64,000 nucleotides of DNA from Evansella vedderi (GCF_030813435.1 NZ_JAUSUG010000016.1:1-64000); one strand, 5' to 3'. Counted from the first letter of the stretch, positions 1 to 9,031 are shown. Notes: a model not told the origin generated them from the sequence alone. Made by a program: numbers and translations.

Positions 1-140
1 TTGATTGTGTTCCATAACTAATTCAGAAAGTTTTTCAATATTTAATGGTGAAACCCATTTACCAAATGAAGAAAATAGTGTATTCTTGTCCATAGCTGAT
101 ATCCTTTACTTTTGGATTTGGACAGGACCCCTGTACATCC
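1..140 (-). mobile_element. IS4-like transposase N-terminus and element end, cut by window edge
   Basis: On the minus strand an ATG at 91-93 opens a frame that runs off the left edge (31 codons). It begins MDKNTLFSSFGKWVSPLN, which resembles the start of IS4-family transposases from Firmicutes. The sequence just upstream (about 110-140) contains GGACAGGACCCCTG, likely the outer end of the element. Only the start is visible, so intactness cannot be judged. The family assignment is recognition by eye. Confidence 0.5.
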
Positions 141-265
141 ATTGTAAAGGATTTTTTTGTTGTATAACCATTAAAAAATTGAAGATTTTAAGTATTATGA
201 ATCATCTGATTTAATTAATGCAATGCTAGTGATACTATATGTTGTTTTAATAGGATGGAGCCAAA

Positions 266-640
266 GTGATGTTAAACAGAATAGCTAGATTCTTAAAAAC
301 GGGGTCTGGGAGGAGCTAAAAACAATAAAGAAGACTTTGGCACACCTCAAGGAGGTGTTGCTTCCCCGATTCTTGCAAATGTGTATGATCGTTATGTTCT
401 GGACCTATGGTTTGAAAAGAATGTAAGAAAAGAATGTAAGGGACTTGCTTATATTGTTAGGTTTTCCTCTCCCAAGGCCACGAGTGAAAGTAAATATATA
501 CGAACTTCGAGAGAAGATTAGCTATATTGTGAAGGTTGATAGGAAAGAGTGTGTGCGGGAAAAATGCACGTACGGTTCTAAGAGGGGGGAGCACAATCAA
601 TATAGTTAGAGAGGCTCCCTCCTACTCGAATCCACTGCGG
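266..640 (+). mobile_element. Decayed group II intron with reverse-transcriptase/maturase fragment
   Basis: A frame from GTG 266 reads VMLNRIARFLKTGV. After a frameshift near 305-315 the reading continues as FGTPQGGVASPILANVYDRY (from about 336), the conserved RT block just before the YADD catalytic box. The sequence then leaves the RT frame near 465, before YADD, so the enzyme is dead. Downstream, 545-640 carries GCACGTACGGTTCTAAGAG and a GAGGCTCCCTCCTACTCGA segment typical of the RNA part of bacterial group II introns. Together with the adjacent transposase this marks a decayed insertion site at the edge of the catabolic island. Confidence 0.7.
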
Positions 641-657
641 TAAGAATTGAGTAACTA

Positions 658-2013
658 TTACAATACATAATATAATGCCAGAATTATCATATAACCGGAA
701 AGCCAAAACAGAAGTGAAAATTTTAAATTATATTGAATCCCTATTTTGAAAGGGCTTATTTTTGTTAAAGAAGATAATATAAGATTTACCCCTGAGAACG
801 GAGACGAAACCACGGTGATAGACCATATAAGTAAAATGCCTAAAGCTAATATAAGATGATCGTTAATAAATAGTGGAGAAGAAGTGAGAGCAATCGATAC
901 AACTGTAATTGGAACTATAGATAATACACCAATATAGGAGAAAAATAATATAACGATAGATACAATTGGAATAACAATTAAAACGTGATTAATACCAACA
1001 ACATAAAAAAAGTTTGTGATCAGGTGGTCTGCTTCTACTATTAATATTGCATGTCCAATCACTCCTGCTGCAATAAATAACGATAGTTCATTGCCCATTG
1101 ATGGAATGCGTTCTTGAGTAAATGTAAATAAACTTTTAAAATAACTTTTGCTAGATTGATAAAATAAAGACCAAACAAGGGACATGACAATGGCTATTAT
1201 CGAAATAATGTTAAGCATGGTTAGCTCAACTTGTGTATCGATGATGATAGAGATGGTTGTCATAAAAATAATAATACATGCTAACTCAATTAACTTTATT
1301 TTAGCTTTTCGATTGATTGTTGTTTTATCTAAGTTAGAGTTCAATTCCTCCAAATATTTCCCCTTTATAATTAAAACTCCTAATAAAGATCCGATTAATG
1401 TTAGTAACAATCCAAAAGGTACAATATCTGTCCAGGAGACATGGAAGTAAGAAATAATAAATGCGATGGATATATAGTATGGAGACCATAAAAATGAGAG
1501 GGAAAACCCCCTGGCGATTGCAGTTACTTGGTATAACTGATATGGTTCGACTAATTTAGTATTTGTCAAATGATATATGAGAGGGACAGTTCCCATCCCC
1601 ATAATAGACCCTACACCTAAAACGGACGCTTTAATTAACGTGTAAAGAAGAGATGTTGTTTTCATATAACTGCTTAGAATTTGGTCAATATAGGTAAGGT
1701 AATTTCCAGCTTTAATCGGGATGGATAGTAAAGGAACAAAAATAAAGATCATAAGGATGGATGCATTCATGTTAAACCCCATAAAGGCTTGATATAAACT
1801 TCCGTTAAGTGTGTAAAGAATAATGGAAACTCCAAGGAGTGATATTATCAAGGTTTTAGGGATCGGTGTTAAGTAAGGAAGAAATGAGAGAATCACAATA
1901 AGAGCCAAAAAGCTAATAATCCACTCCATAAAACTAAAGTCAGTGATTTCATAAAAAAGAGTTGAAAACCCTAGTAATAATACAGAGGCTGGTCTAAATA
2001 ATTTAATTGACAT
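658..2013 (-). CDS. Multi-pass membrane protein, putative organic-anion transporter
   Basis: This 451-residue protein is almost entirely hydrophobic, with about 11-12 predicted membrane segments and a short polar stretch near residues 220-240. I do not recognise a named family with certainty. Its size, the repeated G/P-rich membrane motifs (such as GSIMGMGTVP near residue 140) and a C-terminal SPFSGVNLIL motif resemble ion-transporter-superfamily carriers. It is transcribed divergently from the catabolic operon at 2228. A copy of the island's operator, ATTGTATACAAA, lies at 2046-2057 in its promoter region. A role in substrate import or product export for the island is inferred from position and shared operator only. 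The ribosome binding site AGGGGG precedes the ATG. Confidence 0.6.
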   Translation of the reverse strand: MSIKLFRPASVLLLGFSTLFYEITDFSFMEWIISFLALIVILSFLPYLTPIPKTLIISLLGVSIILYTLNGSLYQAFMGFNMNASILMIFIFVPLLSIPIKAGNYLTYIDQILSSYMKTTSLLYTLIKASVLGVGSIMGMGTVPLIYHLTNTKLVEPYQLYQVTAIARGFSLSFLWSPYYISIAFIISYFHVSWTDIVPFGLLLTLIGSLLGVLIIKGKYLEELNSNLDKTTINRKAKIKLIELACIIIFMTTISIIIDTQVELTMLNIISIIAIVMSLVWSLFYQSSKSYFKSLFTFTQERIPSMGNELSLFIAAGVIGHAILIVEADHLITNFFYVVGINHVLIVIPIVSIVILFFSYIGVLSIVPITVVSIALTSSPLFINDHLILALGILLIWSITVVSSPFSGVNLILSSLTKISPFKIGIQYNLKFSLLFWLSGYMIILALYYVL

Positions 2014-2045
2014 AAAAAGTCCCCCTAATATATAAAATTGAGGTT

Positions 2046-2057
2046 ATTGTATACAAA
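2046..2057. promoter_or_regulatory. Predicted GntR-family operator, site 1
   Basis: ATTGTATACAAA lies about 35 bp upstream of the membrane-protein start on the minus strand. It matches three other copies in the island (2171, 13388, 13504). Read on the minus strand it contains TATACAAT, which could serve as a -10 box, so a bound regulator would block the promoter. Confidence 0.6.
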
Positions 2058-2170
2058 GTAAAAAAATCACAATAAATTATATGTATTTGAATTTTATCTT
2101 ACCACAAAAAACCTTGTTATTACGGCAATTAATTAGATTTTTCGAAATTTTTAAAAAAATACTTTGATTT

Positions 2171-2182
2171 ATTGCATACAAT
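2171..2182. promoter_or_regulatory. Predicted GntR-family operator, site 2, inside the main operon promoter
   Basis: ATTGCATACAAT sits exactly between a -35-like TTGATT (2164-2169) and a -10-like TTAATA (2187-2192). These are spaced 17 bp and drive the operon starting at 2228. Binding in this spacer would repress transcription. The site differs from the perfect palindrome by one base. Confidence 0.65.
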
Positions 2183-2227
2183 CGTGTTAATATCTTTTTA
2201 AAGGAATTCTAATATGGGGGTGGATTT

Positions 2228-2839
2228 GTGAGTGGTTATTTTGATGGCTTTGGTCACCAGATAGGAATTGGAACGAATCCGGCAATTATTGTTGTGGATT
2301 ATATTAAAGGATTCACTGACCCTGATAGTCCGCTAGGTTCAGAATATTCTTCTGAGTTATTAGCTACCAAGAAACTATTACGTGAAGCGAGGAGTAATAG
2401 AATTCCAGTACTATTTACTACTGTTTCTTACGACGCCCCTGAACTAGATGGTGGTTATTTTGTAAAAAAGGTTCCAGCACTAGAGGTGCTGAGAAGTACT
2501 TCCTCTTATACAGAAGTTGATAGTAGGTTGGAATGGGATGAACGTAAGGAGGTTCTGGTCGTTAAAAAGTTTGCTAGTGCATTTTTTGGGACTAATCTTC
2601 ATTCTTTGTTAACAAGTATGAAGATTGATACATTGATCGTAGTTGGATGCACAACTTCAGGTTGTGTACGTGCGACAGTTGTTGATGGTCTTCAGTATGG
2701 TTATCGTGTGACAGTGCCTATGGAATGCGTTGGCGATCGATCTTCAAAGGCACATGAAGCAAATCTATATGATATGAATCAAAAATATGCAGATGTTCGC
2801 TCACTAGATACAGTTTTAAGTGAGCTTAATAGAATGTAG
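2228..2839 (+). CDS. Isochorismatase-fold amidohydrolase (N-carbamoylsarcosine/maleamate amidase type)
   Basis: This 203-residue protein has the catalytic triad of the cysteine-hydrolase (isochorismatase-like) superfamily: Asp24 in IIVVDYIKG, Lys113 or Lys114, and Cys146 in GCTTSGCVRATVVD. It probably hydrolyses a C-N amide bond, releasing ammonia. The closest functional types by motif are N-carbamoylsarcosine amidase and maleamate amidase (NicF). The GTG start follows a purine-rich GGGGG stretch. It is the first gene of the plus-strand catabolic operon and is followed within a few bases by the VOC gene. The true substrate is not shown by sequence. Confidence 0.8.
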   Translation: MSGYFDGFGHQIGIGTNPAIIVVDYIKGFTDPDSPLGSEYSSELLATKKLLREARSNRIPVLFTTVSYDAPELDGGYFVKKVPALEVLRSTSSYTEVDSRLEWDERKEVLVVKKFASAFFGTNLHSLLTSMKIDTLIVVGCTTSGCVRATVVDGLQYGYRVTVPMECVGDRSSKAHEANLYDMNQKYADVRSLDTVLSELNRM

Positions 2840-2843
2840 GATC

Positions 2844-3263
2844 ATGATTAATAGAGTTCACCATATTGCGTTTGTAGTTCGTGATTTAGAGCGTGCGATC
2901 CATCTATATCAAGATGTATTTAAGCTAAACTGTTTTAAGCGATTTTACTTTGAAGAAAGGGGGGCTGAAATCGCGTTGTTCCAGATTGAGGGGTTAATCT
3001 TGGAACTGATTTGTCCTCAGGAGAAAGGACATAAACCATATGAACATTTAGAAAAATACGGTGAAGGGTTCTTTCATATCGCTTATGAAGTGGATGATTT
3101 AGAGTTAGGTAGAAAAACTCTAGAAATGTATGGGATGGATGTAAAAGGTTTAAACCCAAGTACGGGTGTAGATTGGCAGTTGCTTTGGCTTAATTCGAAT
3201 CAAACGATGGGAACAAAGATTCAAATTGTAGAAGAAAAACTAAAGGAAGAGGGGAAAAAATGA
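2844..3263 (+). CDS. VOC-superfamily metalloprotein, methylmalonyl-CoA-epimerase-like
   Basis: This 139-residue protein from ATG 2844 has two beta-alpha-beta-beta-beta units. Metal-ligand candidates are His7 (RVHHIAF), Glu54 (LILELICP), His78 (EGFFHIAYEVDDLE) and a Glu in the C-terminal IQIVEE. The EG-x-HHIA-like motif is typical of methylmalonyl-CoA epimerase and related enzymes, but VOC proteins also include extradiol dioxygenases and isomerases. A ring-cleavage or isomerase role in the island is possible but unproven. A GTG eight codons upstream would lie inside the preceding gene, so ATG 2844 is preferred. Its TGA stop overlaps the next start as ATGA. Confidence 0.7.
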   Translation: MINRVHHIAFVVRDLERAIHLYQDVFKLNCFKRFYFEERGAEIALFQIEGLILELICPQEKGHKPYEHLEKYGEGFFHIAYEVDDLELGRKTLEMYGMDVKGLNPSTGVDWQLLWLNSNQTMGTKIQIVEEKLKEEGKK

Positions 3264-4285
3264 AAAAGATCATATTAATGGTGATAAGTATGATGGTAAT
3301 GTTTTTAATTGCATGCAGTGATTCTAGTAACAGTGATGCCAGTGAAAGCGGAAGATACGATATATCTGCAGCAACTAATCAACAACAAACGTCAGCTTAT
3401 ATTTATACTGCGGCATTGGCTGAAATTTTAAGTAATGATAACTCTGTTTTTGAGATAAACTTAGAAGTTTTACCATATTCCGGTGGGATTGGAAATGCAG
3501 AATTAGTTTCAAAAGGAGAAGCTGACATTGGGATAATGTTTAATATGTCCAGTAATTGGGCGTATAACGGAATTGTTGCTTATGAAGAAGAGTTTTCGAA
3601 TATCAGAGGTTTAGTTGGTGGTATGAATGAATATTTTATAGGTGTAATTGCTAGAACAGACTTCTTGGAGAGTAATAACATCGAATCTTTAAAAGATATA
3701 AAAGATCAGCAAATTCCTGTAAATCTTTATGTAAATGAACGGGGGACTTTAGCTGAATATAACACAAGATTGACACTAGAAGCTTATGGAATGGATTATG
3801 ATGCAATAGAGGGTTTTGGAGGAAATGTTGAATTTACGTCAAATGATGTAATCCAAACGGCATTTCAAGACAATAGAGCTGACTTACACATTATGGCACT
3901 AGGACGTGGACACCAAGTTGTCGCAGAAATTGCCACAATGACAGATATCACGCTTATGAGTATCGAGGATGAATATCATGAATTCTTTACTAATATCGGC
4001 TACGATAGCGGACCTGTTTTTCCAGCAGGAGAGTTTAGGAATCAGGATTATGAAGTATTCGTACCTAGTTTTTATGTAACTTACATTGTAAATGAAAATA
4101 TGGATGATGAACTTGCTTATCACTTAGCAAAAGCTGTTTATGAAAATAAAGATGCAATGGTACGTTCGCATGCTGCAATGGGTGATTTTATTCCAGAACA
4201 GGCTGGGTATGCATCTCGGAATGGATATATCCCATTGCATGATGGAGCAAAAAAATTCTATGAAGAAGTCGGTGCGATCGATTAA
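3260..4285 (+). CDS. TAXI-family TRAP transporter substrate-binding lipoprotein
   Basis: The 341-residue protein starts with a lipoprotein signal peptide whose lipobox is LIAC (Cys20), so it should be anchored outside the membrane. After a short Ser/Asn linker the mature part follows the TAXI pattern, including YSGGIGNAELVSKGEADIGI near residues 75-95, typical of TRAP-associated extracytoplasmic solute receptors. It delivers a small, usually carboxylated, substrate to the fused permease encoded next. Start overlaps the VOC stop (ATGA). TAXI receptors are known to bind glutamate-like and other organic acids; the ligand here is unknown. Confidence 0.88.
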   Translation: MKKIILMVISMMVMFLIACSDSSNSDASESGRYDISAATNQQQTSAYIYTAALAEILSNDNSVFEINLEVLPYSGGIGNAELVSKGEADIGIMFNMSSNWAYNGIVAYEEEFSNIRGLVGGMNEYFIGVIARTDFLESNNIESLKDIKDQQIPVNLYVNERGTLAEYNTRLTLEAYGMDYDAIEGFGGNVEFTSNDVIQTAFQDNRADLHIMALGRGHQVVAEIATMTDITLMSIEDEYHEFFTNIGYDSGPVFPAGEFRNQDYEVFVPSFYVTYIVNENMDDELAYHLAKAVYENKDAMVRSHAAMGDFIPEQAGYASRNGYIPLHDGAKKFYEEVGAID

Positions 4286-4293
4286 TCCGTTAT

Positions 4294-4314
4294 TGGGGGC
4301 TTAAAGTGCCCCCG
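4294..4314 (+). terminator. Stem-loop between receptor and permease genes
   Basis: GGGGGC-TTAAAGT-GCCCCC is followed by GCTTTAT rather than a strong T-run. Such a hairpin between binding-protein and permease genes usually stabilises or partly terminates the mRNA so that the receptor is made in excess. Confidence 0.55.
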
Positions 4315-4343
4315 CTTTATATACGAATGAATTGGGTGATTAA

Positions 4344-6230
4344 ATGAAGAAATATCTAGGGATCGTCTCTATAATAGGTATTCTATGGGCTTTGTTTCAA
4401 ATTTATATTGCCTCGTACGGAACACTTAATTCACAATTGCAAAGGACAATTCATTTAGCTTTTGCATTAGGGTTAGTTTTTGCTCTATTTAGAAGAGGGG
4501 AAGATTCCAAGAATATTTTTGCTAAATATAGTGATTACGGACTAGTTTTTTTATCTCTAGCTTCTGGTGCATATATATTTATAGAATTTGAACGATTAAT
4601 TTCCCGAACCCGTTTCGTTTCAGACCTTCAACCATTTGATTATTTTTTTAGTATTATAGTAACCATTTTGGTTTTGGAAGCTTCTAGACGAACGGTAGGG
4701 AAAGCGATGACTATTTTAGCGGTTGTATTTATTGCTTATGGCTTCGTTGGCCCGTATATTCCTGGGCTGCTGAATCATAGCGGACTCCCGCTTAAACGGT
4801 TTGTAGAGATTATGTTTTTTTCTGGTGACGGTATTGTTGGAATCCCGGTTGGTGTAGTTGTAAATTATGTTTTCTACTTCGTTCTGTTTGCAGCTTTTCT
4901 TGAAATTTCGGGTGGAGGGAAACTGATTATTGATATTGCATTTAAGTTAACAGGGAAAGCGAAAGGTGGACCTGCTAAAGCGGCTGTTTTTGCTAGTAGT
5001 GGGATGGGGACGATCAATGGCAGTAGTGTAGCTAATGTTGCCAGTACCGGAATATTTACTATTCCTCTCATGAAGAAAGCGGGGTATTCTCCGAAGTTTG
5101 CTGCAGCAATTGAAGCTTTGTCATCAAACGGTGGACAAATAATGCCCCCTATTATGGGAGCGGTTGCATTTTTAATGGCTACAACACTCGGCGTACCGTA
5201 TACGGATGTTGTTTTTGCAGCTTTAATTCCGGCCTTGCTCTATTATGTTGCGTTATTTATTATGGTCCATATCCAAGCAGATAAAATAAAAGAAAAAAAT
5301 AAAAAAACTTCAGATATTGACGTGGAGTTAAGTACTGATACGAGAGAAATTCTCAAAAGATTTCACTTGTTAATTCCACTGTTATTGCTTATCTACTTGA
5401 TTTTCTCTGGTAGTTCTTTACAAGTTTCAGCCTTCTATTCTATTGTTCTTCTAGTTATAATTAGTAATCTTTTCCCATCAACAAGAACTGGTATTACAGG
5501 AACATTGGATGCTTTTGTCAATGGTGCAAAGTCTGCAGTCAAAGTAACAATTCCATGTGCGGTAGCAGGGATAATCGTAGGTGTTGTCTTGCATACTGGA
5601 TTAGGACTTAAGTTTTCATCACTTATTATCGACTGGTCCTTTGGTATTACTACATTGTCAATTATCCTTATTGCAATAGGCTGTATCATTTTTGGGATGG
5701 GAATGCCTACTACATCAGCTTATATAATGGCCTCTATATTACTTGCCCCAGCCCTGCAAGATTTAGGGTTTGAGCCGATGGCTGCTCACCTATTTATTTT
5801 ATATCTGGCAGTTATGTCAATGATTACACCGCCAGTAGCCTTAGCAGCATACACAGCATCTGGTATAGCTGGTAGTGACAGTCATGAAACAGGCGTTTAT
5901 GCTTTTTACTTAGGGATTCCTGGGATGATTATTGCATTTTCGTTTTTATTGAATCCTTCATTATTAATGATGGGTAGCGTTAACGAAATCGTATGGAGTT
6001 CTTTGACAACTCTCCTTGGTATATTTACTTTAACTATAAGTATATTAGGATATATCAAAGGTAGTGTTGCTCCTGTTTACCGTATCCTCTTCTTAGTAAC
6101 ATCCATTATGTTAATCATTCAAGATGGAATTACTGATACATTAGGCGTAATAAGTCTTATTTGTGTCTTTTATCTCCATATTAGAAGTGTGAGAAAGAGA
6201 ATGGAATATCGTGGTGAACAGATTGCGTAG
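4344..6230 (+). CDS. TRAP transporter fused permease (DctQ-DctM type)
   Basis: This 628-residue polytopic protein combines a small N-terminal DctQ-like part (about residues 1-130) with the large DctM-type channel (about 130-560), as is usual for TAXI-type TRAP systems. Recognisable DctM segments include GMGTINGSSVANVASTG (near residue 220), NGGQIMPPIMGAVAF (near 260) and the late GMGMPTTSAYIMASILLAP. TRAP systems use a sodium or proton gradient to import organic acids. It lies directly behind its receptor gene and within the regulated operon, so it is the main uptake route of the island. Confidence 0.9.
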   Translation: MKKYLGIVSIIGILWALFQIYIASYGTLNSQLQRTIHLAFALGLVFALFRRGEDSKNIFAKYSDYGLVFLSLASGAYIFIEFERLISRTRFVSDLQPFDYFFSIIVTILVLEASRRTVGKAMTILAVVFIAYGFVGPYIPGLLNHSGLPLKRFVEIMFFSGDGIVGIPVGVVVNYVFYFVLFAAFLEISGGGKLIIDIAFKLTGKAKGGPAKAAVFASSGMGTINGSSVANVASTGIFTIPLMKKAGYSPKFAAAIEALSSNGGQIMPPIMGAVAFLMATTLGVPYTDVVFAALIPALLYYVALFIMVHIQADKIKEKNKKTSDIDVELSTDTREILKRFHLLIPLLLLIYLIFSGSSLQVSAFYSIVLLVIISNLFPSTRTGITGTLDAFVNGAKSAVKVTIPCAVAGIIVGVVLHTGLGLKFSSLIIDWSFGITTLSIILIAIGCIIFGMGMPTTSAYIMASILLAPALQDLGFEPMAAHLFILYLAVMSMITPPVALAAYTASGIAGSDSHETGVYAFYLGIPGMIIAFSFLLNPSLLMMGSVNEIVWSSLTTLLGIFTLTISILGYIKGSVAPVYRILFLVTSIMLIIQDGITDTLGVISLICVFYLHIRSVRKRMEYRGEQIA

Positions 6231-6263
6231 GTAAGATCGATTTATAAAAGGGGAGGGAATAAA

Positions 6264-7451
6264 GTGGAACGAATTCTAATTGTTGGGGCAGGTCCTGTTG
6301 GTTTGTCTGCGGCTCTATCTCTTGCGAAGAAAAATATTTCAGTGACTATAGTAGAATCAGAGTCTGCGCTTACGACTGTTCCGAAAGCTTCAACTCTACA
6401 TCCACCAACTCTTGAAATTTTCGAAGAGTTAGGGATATTAGAGGGTGTAAAGAATAGGAGTTTAATTGTTGATAATTTTCAATATTGGGATCGTAGAAAC
6501 TATGAACTCGTTGCAGATTTAAAACTTAATGTGTTAAAGGACGAAACAAAATTTCCCTACCGTTTTCAATGTGAACAACACCATTTAACAGAAATAATCC
6601 AAAAAGAATTAAAAGAGAGCTATAACATTGATATTATTTTTGATTCGACCTTAATTGACATAGAGCAAGATCCTGAAAAAGTGAAAGCAACTTTTAATAG
6701 AGAAGGAAAAGTAGTTGAGGAAGAATTTGATTTTGTTATTGGGGCAGATGGAGCATCTAGTATTGTTCGGAAGTCATTAGGAATTCCTTTTGTTGGATTA
6801 ACGTACCCTCAACACCATTTATTAATCTGTGTTAAAGGGCATGATTTCACAGAAGAATACCCTGAACTTGCACCAGTCAGCTATTTTTCCCATCCAAAGG
6901 AATGGATCGCAATTATCCAAAACTTGAGCATGTGGAAATTTCTTTTTCCTTTGGATCCTGCCAAAAGAGAAGAAGATATAGATGAGACTTATATTCAGGA
7001 GCGAATCCAGAACTTTTCCAGGCGAGATAAGAAGTTTGATATTTTTCATTGGGTAATTTACAAAGCTCATCAAAGAGTTGCGAAAAAGTTTTTAGTTGGG
7101 AGAATTGCGATAATTGGGGATGCTGCCCATGTAAACAATCCTCTTGGGGGAATGGGGATGAACAGTGGTATTCACGATGCCTATGTTCTTGCGAATTACC
7201 TAGAGAAAGTTTGGAGGGGTAATGAAGAAATAGATTTTTTACAAAGGTTTGAAGTACAACGTCAGCATGCTGCTAAAGAAGAAGTTCAAAAGCACACAAT
7301 AAAGAATGAAGCAGCGGCAAGTAGTGAAGAAGAATTTGAAAAACGGAAGAGAATGATGGAAGCGATGATGGATGATAGGGAGAAAATGAAGGATTATTTA
7401 ATGGAAACTTCTATGATTAAGGGGTTTAAAAACTGTGAACGTATAATCTAG
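6264..7451 (+). CDS. FAD-dependent aromatic/pyridine-type monooxygenase
   Basis: This 395-residue protein belongs to the UbiH/PHBH-like flavoprotein hydroxylase group. It has an N-terminal Rossmann motif GAGPVGLSAALSLAK (residues 7-21), a middle GADGASS motif, and the late GDAAHVNNPLGGMGMN motif that binds FAD. These enzymes use NAD(P)H and O2 to hydroxylate aromatic or N-heterocyclic acids, and some cleave pyridine rings (2-methyl-3-hydroxypyridine-5-carboxylate oxygenase). The gene starts at GTG with GGGGAGGG eight bases upstream. Its neighbours, an amidase, a hydrolase and a maleate-isomerase-family protein, fit N-heterocycle breakdown (NicC-like), but the substrate is inferred. Confidence 0.82.
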   Translation: MERILIVGAGPVGLSAALSLAKKNISVTIVESESALTTVPKASTLHPPTLEIFEELGILEGVKNRSLIVDNFQYWDRRNYELVADLKLNVLKDETKFPYRFQCEQHHLTEIIQKELKESYNIDIIFDSTLIDIEQDPEKVKATFNREGKVVEEEFDFVIGADGASSIVRKSLGIPFVGLTYPQHHLLICVKGHDFTEEYPELAPVSYFSHPKEWIAIIQNLSMWKFLFPLDPAKREEDIDETYIQERIQNFSRRDKKFDIFHWVIYKAHQRVAKKFLVGRIAIIGDAAHVNNPLGGMGMNSGIHDAYVLANYLEKVWRGNEEIDFLQRFEVQRQHAAKEEVQKHTIKNEAAASSEEEFEKRKRMMEAMMDDREKMKDYLMETSMIKGFKNCERII

Positions 7452-7465
7452 AAGGGGGAATCTTT

Positions 7466-8209
7466 ATGACAGATGCTTTAGGTTTTCGATTGAAAGCAGC
7501 GGTGTTGGCACCTTCGACGAACACGATTGTGGAACCAGATTACTATTTTATGGCACCAAGAGGTGTTACATTTCATATGGGGAGAATTTACATTGAGAAT
7601 CCTGTTATTGATGATGATTCAGGCTTTGAAAATCTTCTTGAACAAGTACGGGCTTCTATGGAGAGGGCAATTAAAGATGTAATGACTTGTGAACCTGATG
7701 CGATCATTATGGGAATGTCGGCGGAAACATTCTGGGGTGGAAAGGAGGGAAATAAAAAGTTTGAGGAAAATATAGAAAAGTTAACTGGACTTAAGGTATA
7801 TTCTGGAGCTGCTGCATGTCATAATGCGCTTCAACTTCACAGTGCAAAAAAAATTGGCGTGGTTACACCGTACCAAAGAGTTGGTGATGAACAGGTAGTA
7901 AACTTTTTCAATGATTGGGGTTACGAAGTTGTAAATATTAAAGGATTAAAATGCCCGACAGCTGTATCAATTGCACATGTAACAGAGGATGAACTTCGGG
8001 AGGCAATTTATGAAGTAAATGAAGAAGATGTGGATGCTATCGTCCAAGTTGGAACAAACCTTTCCATGGTGAAACTTGCTGATGAAGCAGAAAGATGGTT
8101 GAATAAGCCAGTTATACCAATTAATGCAGCTACATTGTGGCATGCCTTAAGAAAAGAGGGGATTAAAGACCAGTTTGACGGTTTTACATCGCTGTTCAAT
8201 AAATTCTAA
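7466..8209 (+). CDS. Asp/Glu-racemase-superfamily protein (maleate isomerase/arylmalonate decarboxylase-like)
   Basis: The 247-residue protein opens LKAAVLAPSTNTIVEPDYY, the N-terminal signature of the maleate cis-trans isomerase/arylmalonate decarboxylase branch. The two catalytic cysteine regions appear as GMSAETFWGG (near residue 85) and VGTNLSM (near residue 195), so neither expected cysteine is present by eye. This places it in a less-studied subfamily. In the nicotinate pathway the related NicE converts maleate to fumarate; an isomerase or decarboxylase role acting on a C4/C5 diacid is plausible here. It sits 14 bp behind the monooxygenase gene with an AGGGGG ribosome binding site. Confidence 0.72.
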   Translation: MTDALGFRLKAAVLAPSTNTIVEPDYYFMAPRGVTFHMGRIYIENPVIDDDSGFENLLEQVRASMERAIKDVMTCEPDAIIMGMSAETFWGGKEGNKKFEENIEKLTGLKVYSGAAACHNALQLHSAKKIGVVTPYQRVGDEQVVNFFNDWGYEVVNIKGLKCPTAVSIAHVTEDELREAIYEVNEEDVDAIVQVGTNLSMVKLADEAERWLNKPVIPINAATLWHALRKEGIKDQFDGFTSLFNKF

Positions 8210-8236
8210 ATTAAGAAGGAAGGTATTGTCATTTAG

Positions 8237-9031
8237 ATGGTGAAGCGTCATTTTTTTCAATATGGTAATGGAAATATCCATTATCACCATACAGGGGATG
8301 GTAAAGTCATATTATTACTTCATGAAATGCCTTTATCGTCAGAAGTTTTTTTACCAATGTTTCCTTTTCTCAAAGATGATTTTTGCATTATTGCACCTGA
8401 TTATCCGGGGTTTGGAGAGTCTTCGCAACCGGAAAATCCATTAACATTTAAAGAAGTAGCATCGTTGTTTTTTGACATGTTAGATAATTTTGGTGTTGAT
8501 TCTTTCGTTATATATGGAGTACATGGAGGGGCGAGCTTAGGGATAGAAATGGCAGTACAGCAACCCGATAGAGTGGAGTCCCTTATATTAAGTGGAGTGC
8601 CCCTATTTACTGAAGAAGAACGAAAGCTTTTTCACCAAAAATTACCTAAATTCTTAATAAAAGAAGATGGAAGTCATCTTCAAGAGTGGTGGAAATACTT
8701 TGAAGAGAAATTTAAACCAGCTATATCCAAAGAAATGATACACAAAGGAGTTCAACAAATAATAAAAGCTGGTAAAAATTATGAATGGGGTTATCGGGAA
8801 GCGTTTAACTATGATCCTGGTAATGGGCTTTCTATCATTCAACTGCCAATTTTGTTGCTAACTGCAAACGGAGATGTCTTGGTAGACAAAAATAAAGACG
8901 TTTTAAAGCTTACGAATCAAGTTGTACATGAGTGGATAGTGGATGTTCCAGGCCAACTTTCACAGCGTATACCTGAAAAAACATCCGCACTTATTAAGAA
9001 ATTTCTAAATGGGGTTGAGGTTGATGGATAA
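8237..9031 (+). CDS. Alpha/beta-hydrolase-fold protein with GxHxG at the nucleophile elbow
   Basis: This 264-residue protein has the fold pattern of alpha/beta hydrolases: LLLHEMP oxyanion strand (residues 26-32), DYPGFGES (55-62) and an elbow YGVHGGASLG (93-102). The expected Ser nucleophile is replaced by His96, and the usual late catalytic His is also not evident (GQLSQRIPEK near the end). Related GxHTGA proteins exist, so this looks like a genuine subfamily rather than decay. In N-heterocycle pathways a hydrolase of this fold (NicD, or acetamidomethylene-succinate hydrolase) opens the ring-cleavage product. Whether this one is a hydrolase, lyase or isomerase is open. Its end overlaps the next gene by 8 bp. 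Confidence 0.7.
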   Translation: MVKRHFFQYGNGNIHYHHTGDGKVILLLHEMPLSSEVFLPMFPFLKDDFCIIAPDYPGFGESSQPENPLTFKEVASLFFDMLDNFGVDSFVIYGVHGGASLGIEMAVQQPDRVESLILSGVPLFTEEERKLFHQKLPKFLIKEDGSHLQEWWKYFEEKFKPAISKEMIHKGVQQIIKAGKNYEWGYREAFNYDPGNGLSIIQLPILLLTANGDVLVDKNKDVLKLTNQVVHEWIVDVPGQLSQRIPEKTSALIKKFLNGVEVDG

